From: Lachnospiraceae bacterium
GTDB taxonomy: Bacteria; Bacillota; Clostridia; Lachnospirales; Lachnospiraceae
DNA length: 56,998 nucleotides
Assembly: GCA_910576385.1 (NCBI GenBank)
Contig: CAJTIR010000025.1
Span: 1-56,998, forward strand
Reading direction: 5' to 3'
In this document: piece after piece, positions 16,646 through 23,899 of the stretch
How the letters are laid out: every line of letters starts with the position of its first letter
Position numbering within the stretch: the stretch's first letter is position 1
Position numbers and translations under genes: made by a program
Notes under the pieces: model-generated
The model's database searches: none
Told to the model about the DNA's origin: nothing
Seen by the model: the letters and a program-made list of their open reading frames with translations, nothing else

Positions 16646-17623
16646 TCACTGTCTGATTTTATCCAGTTCCCAATACCATGTATTGTTTATCCGCTTCGCC
16701 CGAATACCTAACTCTTTCTTCGCATTTTCCAGTGTCCGTTTTGATATGCCCTGTTCCTCCGCAAGATTAAAAATCTCATTGCTCTGCATGGCGTTGTTTG
16801 TTTCTGCCAGTTCCCGGAGTAATCGTTTCGCCTGTTCCATTTTATTTGCTTTAGGAGCAATACCGCCCAAGACTTCATCAGCGGTAATCTCATAATCCCC
16901 CAGCCACTGAAAACCGTCCTCCGACAGTGCAAATGCTTTCGGGTGTCCGAACGCCGCAAGGTTGTTTTTAATCTGCACCACAGCCCTTATATTTTCTTCC
17001 CCCTCAACCCTGCCGACTAAGAGGACGCTTCTAGCAACTGCAAAGAAATCAATCGAACCCATTCCCCGATACGCCGCCTTATTTCCTGCCGCCTTGTTCA
17101 TATGCCCGACAAGGACAATCGCACACTGGTATATCTCTGCAAGTGCCGCTAATTTCTTCGTCATATCCCTTGCTTCGTTTGCCCGGTTCATATCCACACC
17201 GCCGCCTAAATAGGCTTGTATCGGGTCTAAAATCAGCAGCTTTGCGCCCGTCTTTATCACAGCCTGCTCCAAGCGTTCATCTATCATAGAAAGGGATTTT
17301 ATCTTTTCATCAATGACCGAGATTTTCTCACAGTCTGCCTTTGCCTGTTCCAATCGGGGCTTGACCGTATCGGCAAGACCGTCCTCCGCACTCTGATAGA
17401 TGACATTCAAAGGCTCTGTAAAATTCATTCCACCGTCTAAACTTTCTCCCTTAGACAGTTTCGCCGCTATATTGAGTATAAATGTTGTTTTTCCGTCCCC
17501 CGGATCGCCTTGTACGATTGTCAGCTTGCCATAAGGGATAAACGGAAACCACAGCCAAGAAACTTCCTGCGACTGTATCTCCGACAATTTAATCAACTGT
17601 AATTCTGTTTTTGTTTCTTCCAT
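16646..17623 (-). CDS. RepA-like AAA ATPase/helicase
   Basis: 325 residues from the ATG at 17623 (GGAGGGAATTT upstream; the frame to 17656 lacks a signal). A RecA/KaiC-like core has Walker A VQGDPGDGKTTFI (about 37-49), Walker B KLLILDPIQAYLGG (about 123-136), and sensor region CAIVLVGHMNKAAGNKAAYR. A winged helix at the C-terminus (SNEIFNLAEEQGISKRTLEN, then AKKELGI) suits a replication helicase loader or RepA hexamer. It probably supports replication of the excised element and lies between the relaxase and the RHH gene. Confidence 0.8.
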   Translation of the reverse strand: MEETKTELQLIKLSEIQSQEVSWLWFPFIPYGKLTIVQGDPGDGKTTFILNIAAKLSKGESLDGGMNFTEPLNVIYQSAEDGLADTVKPRLEQAKADCEKISVIDEKIKSLSMIDERLEQAVIKTGAKLLILDPIQAYLGGGVDMNRANEARDMTKKLAALAEIYQCAIVLVGHMNKAAGNKAAYRGMGSIDFFAVARSVLLVGRVEGEENIRAVVQIKNNLAAFGHPKAFALSEDGFQWLGDYEITADEVLGGIAPKANKMEQAKRLLRELAETNNAMQSNEIFNLAEEQGISKRTLENAKKELGIRAKRINNTWYWELDKIRQ

Positions 17624-17723
17624 AAATTCCCTCCATTTCTGAAAAATCGTTGCCACTGGAAGAAACCTCTGCTATACTGGTATTGTGATTGTTGATAACA
17701 GAGGTTTTCCAGTTATCACAGCC

Positions 17724-18113
17724 CTAACAGTTGCCGCTGTCGGGGCTTTTTTCTTCTCCGTTGGTGTTTCCCTGCCACAGATATTTTGCTCCGTCCAACA
17801 TCCAAAGAATTGCTTTCAACATATCCTCATAAGCTGTCTGTAACTCTCTGATTTCTTCGGTAATGACCTCCGGCTTTTCGCCTTTAATCTGCTCTGACAG
17901 TTCTTCCATACGGCTCTGCATTTCCTGTAATTTTTCCACAATCTGATATACCGTTTCTTTCTTCCCCACCACGCATACACGATTGTAAATGCAGGAACGG
18001 ACAAAATAATCTTTCTTTTTCATGCCGCTTACAAAAATCTTTGCTTCGATTTCTTCCCGTTCTCTGGGAGAAATGCGAAAACTGATTGTTGGATATTTGT
18101 GTGTGCCGCTCAT
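17724..18113 (-). CDS. Ribbon-helix-helix mobilization accessory protein
   Basis: 129 residues. PTISFRISPREREEIEAKI, then GMKKKDYFVRSCIYNR (residues 8-46), forms an RHH DNA-binding unit. A coiled-coil segment (EKLQEMQSRMEELSEQIKG) follows. Its start overlaps the integrase stop by 4 bases (ATGA-type coupling). Similar small proteins in these elements act as MobC-like relaxosome factors. The exact role is inferred. Confidence 0.65.
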   Translation of the reverse strand: MSGTHKYPTISFRISPREREEIEAKIFVSGMKKKDYFVRSCIYNRVCVVGKKETVYQIVEKLQEMQSRMEELSEQIKGEKPEVITEEIRELQTAYEDMLKAILWMLDGAKYLWQGNTNGEEKSPDSGNC

Positions 18114-19195
18114 TCTTCTGTACCCTCCTTAAACTCTGCGTTCAATAACTCTGCCATTTGTATCTGTTCTGTCGGGAACATATGGGCGTATCGAAACGTA
18201 ATATCCACACTTTCATGCCCTACCCTGTTCCCGATTGATACCGCTGAAAATCCCATGCTGATTAACAACGAAACATGAGAATGTCTTAAATCGTGGATTC
18301 TAATGCGCTTTACCCCTGCTTTCCCTGCACCTCTCGTCATTTCATGGTGCAGGAAACTTTTTGTCAGATGAAAGATACGGTCAGTCGGGAGAAGTCCGTA
18401 CAGTCTGCCGAGATACTCTTTTAATTCCTCACACAAAAAATCCGGCATACTGACATTGCGCTTGCTTTTCGGTGTCTTCGGGTCTGTTATCACATCTTTT
18501 CCCTCTAACCGCTGATAAGATTTTGTTATCCGAATGACCTTGTTATCAAAATCAATATCCTGCGGCGTGAGTGCTAAAAGTTCGCCAACACGCAAGCCAC
18601 ACCAGTATAAAATCTGAAATGCCTGATAGGAATATGGCTTATCCTTTACTGCTTCAATGAATTTCAGATATTCTTCTTTCGTCCAAAAAAGCATTTCCTC
18701 TGCTTTCCCTTTCCCAAGCGGTCCGGCTTTGACAACGGGATTGCTCTTTAATTCGTAGAACCGCACCGCATGATTAAATAATGCGCTCAATTCAGATTGC
18801 AGAGTTTTCAGATAAGTCGGCGCATAGGGCTTCCCTTTTTCATCACGATAGGAAATCTGCTCATTCTGCCACTGGATAATATCTTTTGCACGAATATCAC
18901 ACATTTTCTTATTCTCAAAGTACGGTAACAATTTTGTGCGTAAGATATGCTCCTTTGTCAGCCAAGTATTGTGCTTCAGCTTCGGTTTCATATCCCTTGT
19001 GTATGCCTGCACAAATTCCCCGAAAGTCATATCCAAGTCAGCCGCTTCTTTCATTCGGAAATGGTGTTCCCACTCCGTAGCTTCTCTTTTGGTCTTGAAA
19101 CCTCTCTTGACTTTCCGGCAGTTCTTACCCGTCCAGTCATAATAATGGAACGATACATACCATGTTCCACGCTGTTCATCTTTATATGCCGCCAT
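18110..19195 (-). CDS. Tyrosine integrase of element 2
   Basis: 361 residues, same architecture as the integrase at 9500-10720 and about half identical by eye. It has arm-binding domain GTWYVSFHYYDWTGKN, core-binding domain 60-160, catalytic Arg in GLRVGELLAL, HxxR in HDLRHSHVSLL, His in RVGHESVDIT and Tyr in FRYAHMFP. It lacks the Pro-rich tail. It lies 12 bases after the Xis-like gene, so the two are probably co-expressed to balance integration and excision. Confidence 0.92.
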   Translation of the reverse strand: MAAYKDEQRGTWYVSFHYYDWTGKNCRKVKRGFKTKREATEWEHHFRMKEAADLDMTFGEFVQAYTRDMKPKLKHNTWLTKEHILRTKLLPYFENKKMCDIRAKDIIQWQNEQISYRDEKGKPYAPTYLKTLQSELSALFNHAVRFYELKSNPVVKAGPLGKGKAEEMLFWTKEEYLKFIEAVKDKPYSYQAFQILYWCGLRVGELLALTPQDIDFDNKVIRITKSYQRLEGKDVITDPKTPKSKRNVSMPDFLCEELKEYLGRLYGLLPTDRIFHLTKSFLHHEMTRGAGKAGVKRIRIHDLRHSHVSLLISMGFSAVSIGNRVGHESVDITFRYAHMFPTEQIQMAELLNAEFKEGTEE

Positions 19196-19207
19196 AGTTC
19201 GCCCTCC

Positions 19208-19399
19208 TTAGTTCGCCGCCTGCGCCATGCCGTAGAATTTTTCTTCATAATATTTTCTGCTGACACGTCCGGCGATTGTGATAAAACCTTTTTCTTCCAG
19301 TTCCTCATTCATCTGTCGTACTAATTTGTAAGCAAATGGTTTGGAAACACCCAACTCCTGCGCTACCTCCCCGGCAGTTACAAATAGTTCATTCTTCAT
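19208..19399 (-). CDS. xis: Xis-like excisionase/HTH protein
   Basis: 63 residues. TAGEVAQELGVSKPFAYKLV is a helix-turn-helix, followed by the wing KGFITIAGRVSRKYYEEKFY. It is related to the protein at 8122-8400. Its size and position directly before the integrase are typical of excisionases. The ATG follows AGGAGGATATTGA. Confidence 0.75.
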   Translation of the reverse strand: MKNELFVTAGEVAQELGVSKPFAYKLVRQMNEELEEKGFITIAGRVSRKYYEEKFYGMAQAAN

Positions 19400-19417
19400 T
19401 CAATATCCTCCTTTTGT

Positions 19418-19527
19418 TTAGCGTTTTTGTTAAGCTCTGTATTTGAATTATACTTAACATTTCTGTTATTGTCAATAGCTTATTTGTTAAACTTATCTTT
19501 TTTATTAAATTTAGCATTTCTGATAAG
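19418..19527. promoter_or_regulatory. Operator-like repeat cluster upstream of xis-int
   Basis: Three copies of a 17-base motif: TTAGCGTTTTTGTTAAG (19418), TTAACATTTCTGTTATT (19454) and TTAGCATTTCTGATAAG (19511). Each is partly self-complementary (CTTAAC...GTTAAG type). GCTTATTTGTTAAAC at about 19478 may be a fourth half. They lie in the divergent region between xis and the first acetyltransferase gene, so one regulator could control both sides. Confidence 0.5.
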
Positions 19528-19593
19528 TTTTTGTTGCTGTATTATCTTAATTATGCTAGAATATATGGAGAATACAGAATTGAGAGGTCAGCT

Positions 19594-20067
19594 ATGGACG
19601 TAACGATACGAAAAATACAAAAACAGGAATATCCGTTACTGGATAATTTTCTATATGAAGCAATCTTTATTCCAGAGGGTATCGAACCTCCACCCAAAAG
19701 TATTATTTCATCTCCCGAATTACAGATTTATGTTAAGCATTTCGGGGAATCCAAAGATGATTGGGGATTAGTGGCAGAGGTTGGCGGTAAGATTGTTGGG
19801 GCTGTTTGGGTTCGCATTATGAACGATTACGGACATATAGATGATGAAACGCCCTCTTTGGCAATCTCTCTTTATAAAAAATACCGGGGCTTTGGCATTG
19901 GAACGGCTATGATGAAAGAAATTCTTACCCTGCTTAAATCACATGGGTACAGTCGGGTTTCTCTTTCTGTTCAGAAAGCCAATTATGCGACAAAGATGTA
20001 TTTAAAGATTGGTTTTGAGATTGTAAAGGAGAATGAGGAAGAATATATTATGGTGTACTACCTATAA
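19594..20067 (+). CDS. GNAT-family N-acetyltransferase
   Basis: 157 residues from the ATG at 19594 (GAGAGGTC upstream). It has the GNAT core with acetyl-CoA loop LAISLYKKYRGFGIGTAMM (R/Q-x-x-G-x-G/A variant) and a C-terminal strand SVQKANYATKMYLKIGFEIV. The substrate is unknown. It begins a plus-strand run of acetyltransferase, acetyltransferase and XRE regulator genes. Confidence 0.8.
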   Translation: MDVTIRKIQKQEYPLLDNFLYEAIFIPEGIEPPPKSIISSPELQIYVKHFGESKDDWGLVAEVGGKIVGAVWVRIMNDYGHIDDETPSLAISLYKKYRGFGIGTAMMKEILTLLKSHGYSRVSLSVQKANYATKMYLKIGFEIVKENEEEYIMVYYL

Positions 20068-20105
20068 CAAATTTATAAATAAATTGGAGAAAGGACATTC
20101 CATTT

Positions 20106-20612
20106 ATGAGAATCCGACCGTATATACCAAGCAAAGATTACGAATATGTATCAAAATGGATTGATGACGAAAGAACTCATGCTTTTTGGTGTGCAAATCT
20201 TTTGCCCTACCCCATGACACAAAAATCTTTCCATGATTTATTAGAGAAAAATGCAATGGACTGGACGGACAGTGCTTATGTCGCAACAGAAAACAGCGGA
20301 CAGGCAGTAGGCTTCTTCTGTTATTCTGTCAATACAGCAGACAATATCGGTTTTCTTAAATTTATTATTGTTGATAAAACCAAACGTGGAAAAGGTTACG
20401 GAAAAGAAATGCTGAATTTGGCTCTGCAATTCGCTTTTCAGATAACTGGCGCAAAAGCAGTTCAACTAAATATTTTCAGCGAAAACGTATTAGCAAAGCA
20501 ATGTTATGAAAAAGTTGGCTTTGTTGAAAGAAAGATTGATAAAGATGTATTTGCATATAAAGACGAGTTGTGGAGCAGGTGTAACATGATAATTTCAAAA
20601 CAATCACTCTAA
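20106..20612 (+). CDS. GNAT-family N-acetyltransferase
   Basis: 168 residues. Acetyl-CoA loop VDKTKRGKGYGKEML is the R-G-x-G-Y-G form of the GNAT pyrophosphate loop, and the end NIFSENVLAKQCYEKVGFVE is standard for the fold. It follows the previous acetyltransferase by 38 bases. The two share only fold-level similarity. The substrate is unknown; it could be a ribosomal protein, amine or antibiotic. Confidence 0.82.
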   Translation: MRIRPYIPSKDYEYVSKWIDDERTHAFWCANLLPYPMTQKSFHDLLEKNAMDWTDSAYVATENSGQAVGFFCYSVNTADNIGFLKFIIVDKTKRGKGYGKEMLNLALQFAFQITGAKAVQLNIFSENVLAKQCYEKVGFVERKIDKDVFAYKDELWSRCNMIISKQSL

Positions 20613-20628
20613 TTTTCAGAAAGGACAC

Positions 20629-21201
20629 ATGACTATGGTATTAGGAGAACGGATAAAGAGAATACGCACGTTCCGGGGCTTGACACAGCGTGAATTAGGC
20701 TTGAAATTGGGATATGAGGAACGTAATGCTGATGTTCGTATCGCACAGTATGAATCCGGCTATCGTGTTCCCAAAAACAACACTTTAATGGAAATGGCAA
20801 AGATACTGAACGTCAATTATATCCATTTTATTGGCGTTACCCCCGGCTGCGCCGAAGATATTATGCTTACATTCCTTTGGCTTGATGAAGATGACCGCAG
20901 CACGATCCATTTATTTCAGCTTGTACGCAATCCCGGCAAATGCAACGCTTCTGATGATAAATCGGTGCGTTACTATGATAATGATGATTGGCCTGCTCAT
21001 GCTCCAGTGGGTATGTGGCTAGAGTATGGATTAGTCAATGATTTCATGCGTGAGTGGTGTCTGCGGAAAGAGCAGTTGAAGAGTGGGGAGATTTCAGAGG
21101 ACGAGTATTTTGAGTGGAAAATCAACTGGCCTGCTACGAGTAGTAGTGTTGATGAAAAAGGAAACGACAAGAAAAACAATAGTTATCAATGGAAAAAATA
21201 A
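20629..21201 (+). CDS. XRE-family regulator with C-terminal extension
   Basis: 190 residues. An HTH_3 domain lies at the N-terminus (LGERIKRIRTFRGLTQRELG, then IAQYESGYRVPKNNT). The C-terminal 110 residues contain DEDDRSTIHLFQL and many acidic and aromatic residues without a recognised family. The first ATG (20629) follows AGAAAGGACAC. It lies 16 bases after the acetyltransferase gene, so it is probably in the same transcript. Confidence 0.75.
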   Translation: MTMVLGERIKRIRTFRGLTQRELGLKLGYEERNADVRIAQYESGYRVPKNNTLMEMAKILNVNYIHFIGVTPGCAEDIMLTFLWLDEDDRSTIHLFQLVRNPGKCNASDDKSVRYYDNDDWPAHAPVGMWLEYGLVNDFMREWCLRKEQLKSGEISEDEYFEWKINWPATSSSVDEKGNDKKNNSYQWKK

Positions 21202-21503
21202 ATATTATCTACCATATTTTCAATACTATAATAGGTAATTGCGAAACTCAAAACAGGATTGATGTGGATAACGCGTGAAATTTCCAACGAAGTTATTGGA
21301 TTTGCAAAGATCAAAACAAGAATAACTACTAGAAGATGAGCACTTTTAGGAAATTGTCCACATTTCCACAGTTACTGGTAAGAGGTCGAAATGAACAATT
21401 TTGAGGAGAATTTACCTTACTTAAGGAAAAGAAACCTGGATATTCAATGGTTTCAAAGTTTCGCAAACACCTAATACTATAATCCTGAAAGGAGATTTTG
21501 TAC
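21202..21503. other. Gene-free interval before the split proteinase gene
   Basis: About 300 A/T-rich bases without a supported gene. The final 20 bases carry the GAAAGGAG ribosome site of the following gene. TTCGCAAACACC and similar direct words recur, but nothing definite was identified. Confidence 0.4.
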
Positions 21504-22055
21504 ATGAGCTATGCTGAAAGGAAAAAGCTATTTGAAGAATTTTCAACTATAAGAAAACGTCCAATGATTACCTATGTAACTTCTATAAGACCTAATCTTT
21601 CGGTTAACATGTCATCTGATTCTATTACAAAAATTATAGATATTATTGGTCATATACCACCGGAAGTAAAAGACATTGACTTCATGATTATCAGTAATGG
21701 AGGAGATCCAATAACTTCATTACGCATCATAAGTATCTTAAGAGAACGATTTGAACATATTACTGTTATAGTACCATATGTAGCGTACAGTGCTGCCACT
21801 ATTTTAGCTTTAGGTGCAGATGACATCATGATGCATCCATTTTCAAATCTTGGACCGGTTGACCCTCAATTGACAATAGCAAAAACCAATATGATAGGAC
21901 AGAATTCTGATTTACATTTTAGTTCAGAAGATATAAGAAACTATATTGAATTCCTAAAAGAAGATATTGGTATCACCGATCAAGCCCATTTAGCTGCGGC
22001 ACTTTCTAACTTAACAGCTGAAGTTGGTGCAATTCCTATCGGAAATGCCAAGTAA
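21504..22055 (+). pseudogene. SDH-family Clp-fold serine proteinase, 5' half (split gene)
   Basis: 183 residues from the ATG at 21504, 12 bases after AAAGGAG. The ClpP/crotonase-like fold has oxyanion region FMIISNGGDPITSLR and nucleophile Ser in PYVAYSAATILALGADDIMM, followed by SNLGPVDPQ. The frame ends in GAIPIGNAK and then TAA, in the middle of the family domain. The missing half (RSQQLSLSLSKRMLETHLND and onward) lies at 48799-49353. The stop codon belongs to the inserted element. Joined, the gene would encode about 366 residues. Confidence 0.85.
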
Positions 22056-22080
22056 GCACGTCACGTTTGATACAAAAATA
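22049..22080. other. attL of the 26.7-kb element
   Basis: After the CA dinucleotide at 22049-22050 come 7 bases, then ACGTCAC (22058-22064), GTTT, GATACAA (22069-22075), AA, ATA. The right end (48768-48799) shows the same words in reverse complement at exactly the same distances. This is the expected half-site symmetry of a serine-recombinase attP split between the two ends. Confidence 0.85.
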
Positions 22081-22120
22081 ATAAGGCGTTTGCCCCGATT
22101 TATAGGGGTGAACGCCTTAT
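22081..22120. terminator. Strong bidirectional terminator just inside the left end
   Basis: ATAAGGCGTT and AACGCCTTAT form a perfect 10-bp outer stem, and GCCCC/GGGG extends it, with loop GATTTATA. The flanking A and T runs suit termination in both directions. It insulates the element's left end from transcription of the disrupted host gene. Confidence 0.75.
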
Positions 22121-22262
22121 TCTATGATTGGAAGCGGTAAATGAATGGGGAGTTGAGGAGGGAATTATACCGTAGAGACAGCGGAGTTTTGAGAGTGATT
22201 TTACACGATGCACCATTTTGCACCAAAAGCATTAACTGATTTTTATATGAGTTTACACGTTC

Positions 22263-22612
22263 TCACCCCTCCCGTACCACACAGCGAACGGCAAAACCGT
22301 CTCCTCGGTAGTAGCTGTATTGAGGGTTGACGACTGCTGGACTCGTGTCTAGACCGCGCCCGTCGCTATCGGAACCAACCTCGGATGACCACCAAAGGGC
22401 ACCTGCAATACGCCCGCCAATAAGACCGCCTGAACGACCATAGCGGCCCGTACGGAGAAAGCTGAGTCATTCTCATAAACCCGGTGTGTGCGGCAACGGT
22501 GATAATACGCATTTTGCGTATAATATTGCTTTCCAGTAACACTCATTAGGAAATACTCACTTTTATCCATCACAAAACAGAGCGTAGAGATCAATTTTCT
22601 GCGCTCTGTCAA
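22263..22612 (-). pseudogene. Hypervariable C-terminal cassette A (DGR variable-region-like), frameshifted
   Basis: The core 22263-22460 encodes FLRTGRYGRSGGLIGGRIAG, then ALWWSSEVGS, and ends GDGFAVRCVVREG and stop. It aligns without any gap with cassettes at 27538-27735 and 45512-45709. The upstream part reads HRVYENDSAFS in a frame one base off, so the original coding frame is broken at the start of the core. The first 16 bases and the last 36 bases match the other copies almost perfectly, while the middle differs at most codons. The fold is probably a C-type-lectin or FGE-like domain. Confidence 0.7.
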
Positions 22613-22653
22613 CTCAAGAAGGTTTAATCACATAAAATCATGTCTGTTGCTAG

Positions 22654-23226
22654 CTAAAACAATGTCATCTTAAGTATCGCCTCGTCCCGCTCATCCTGCC
22701 TGATGCCGAGGTAAAGCTTGGTAGTCTCGTAACTGCTGTGGTTATAGATATCTACAACTACTGCCAGTGATACATCCCCGTTTGTGATTGCATGATATCC
22801 CCAAGTCTTCCGCAAAGAATGGCAGGCAACCTTGCCCATAATCCCCAGCTCCACTACGGCGGCATGAATAATCCGCCATGCCTGCACCCGGCTGATTGCC
22901 TTTGGCTCTTTACGGTTATTGGCAAAGATATAATCGCCTCTTCGGTGGAGGTAACACTGCTTGAGTGCGCCCAGTAGCTGTGGGTTTAGAGCGATGGTGC
23001 GCTTTTTCTTGGTCTTCTTTTCCGTCACGGTAATATGGGTACGGAATGCCCGTCTTTCTTCGTCATACACATCCGACCATTTAAGTCGGAGCAGGTCACT
23101 AATCCGAAGAACGGTATACGTCCCCATCAACACAAGCGTATAATTACGCAGCTGTCCTTTCTTCAAAAAATAATCTGCAAGTTTCTTTAACTGTTTCTTG
23201 TCCCTGATTGGTTCTGTTGCTGCCAT
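22654..23226 (-). CDS. XerC/D-like small tyrosine recombinase
   Basis: 190 residues from the ATG at 23226 (AAAGGGGGC upstream). The catalytic-domain-only layout has Arg in TVLRISDLLRLKW, a KTKKKRTIALN hairpin, HxxR in CHSLRKTWGYHA, a variant H in YNHSSYETT and Tyr in TKLYLGI. It has no arm-binding domain. Enzymes of this compact type often act on inverted repeats to flip or resolve DNA. A perfect 17-bp inverted repeat lies directly upstream (23291 and 23451). Confidence 0.85.
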   Translation of the reverse strand: MAATEPIRDKKQLKKLADYFLKKGQLRNYTLVLMGTYTVLRISDLLRLKWSDVYDEERRAFRTHITVTEKKTKKKRTIALNPQLLGALKQCYLHRRGDYIFANNRKEPKAISRVQAWRIIHAAVVELGIMGKVACHSLRKTWGYHAITNGDVSLAVVVDIYNHSSYETTKLYLGIRQDERDEAILKMTLF

Positions 23227-23290
23227 AATAAATAAAGCCCCCTTTGTCGTAAGATACGGCTGATGATAGCGTATCGCCACAAAAGGGGCA

Positions 23291-23467
23291 GATGTAACAC
23301 TTTATAGATATTGATACAATTTTAACATCAAATCCGCCTATATTCAAGGGTGAGTTTGCTAAAATGAAGAAAATTGGTACACAATATCATCATAAACGGC
23401 ATTTTTATAGCATATCAGCGGTTTGTGGGACGTAAAAGATGTAACATTCTCTATAAAGTGTTACATC
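23291..23467. repeat. 17-bp inverted repeat pair upstream of the XerC-like gene
   Basis: GATGTAACACTTTATAG (23291-23307) is repeated as its exact reverse complement CTATAAAGTGTTACATC (23451-23467). The second copy is itself part of AAGATGTAACA-N12-TGTTACATCTT (23437-23470), an 11-bp-armed site with the symmetry of a tyrosine-recombinase core site. The 143 bases between them contain the presumed leader of the recombinase gene and may be invertible. Confidence 0.6.
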
Positions 23468-23476
23468 TTGTATTTT

Positions 23477-23499
23477 AGCGGTTCATGAGCCGCTTTTTT
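23477..23499 (+). terminator. Rho-independent terminator
   Basis: AGCGG-TTCATGAG-CCGCT, with additional pairing of TCATGA in the loop, is followed by TTTTTT. No gene ends immediately upstream on this strand. It therefore either blocks transcription from the repeat region or is left over from a lost gene. Confidence 0.6.
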
Positions 23500-23519
23500 G
23501 AGAGAATTAGGCAGTTGGT

Positions 23520-23876
23520 TTTAGGCTGGCCTGGTCTTTGGGAAAGAGACTCCGTATGAGGGTAAAATGGTCAAATACGCTAAAGACAGTGTGTCGCTTG
23601 AAGGGGTGGATGTTAAACAAGCGAAAATTGTCACACAGGAGGAATCGGCGGCTGGAAAGGAAAAATGTAGTAAAAATCACTTTTGCAGATGAAGAGGCAG
23701 ATAAATTTGCAGGGATAAGAGTCGAGAATGATGGAGGATCACTAGCAATCCTATTAAATGGCGAATTGATTTCCATTCCAACGATTCAATCAGAAATTAC
23801 AAGTAGTAAATGTGGGGTACTTTCCCTATATGGAGATGTCGGTGAGATGCAAAAACTGGTAGATGTGTTGAATTAG
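23520..23876 (+). pseudogene. SecD P1-head-like fragment with frameshift
   Basis: The C-terminal part (VKITFADEEADKFAGIRVEN, then LAILLNGELISIPTIQSEIT) resembles the P1 head subdomain of SecDF and related lipoproteins. In another frame just before it, TPYEGKMVKYAKDSVSLEGV, then DVKQAKIVTQEES, looks like the preceding part of the same protein. The frames meet near 23665 at GGAAAAATG. No start codon with a good ribosome site is present, so this is probably a decayed gene remnant. Confidence 0.5.
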
Positions 23877-23899
23877 AAAACAGAACAGGAGGCGTTTTT

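Noticed and set aside
22081-22120. Hairpin inside the left end considered as part of an att site or CRISPR-like repeat
   Set aside because: It occurs once, is a classic terminator stem with flanking A/T runs, and lies beyond the symmetrical att arms.
22349-22612. 87-codon frame taken as an intact small gene
   Set aside because: Its first half matches the expected upstream part of cassette A, and the rest runs out of frame relative to the conserved cassette, so it is part of a frameshifted remnant.
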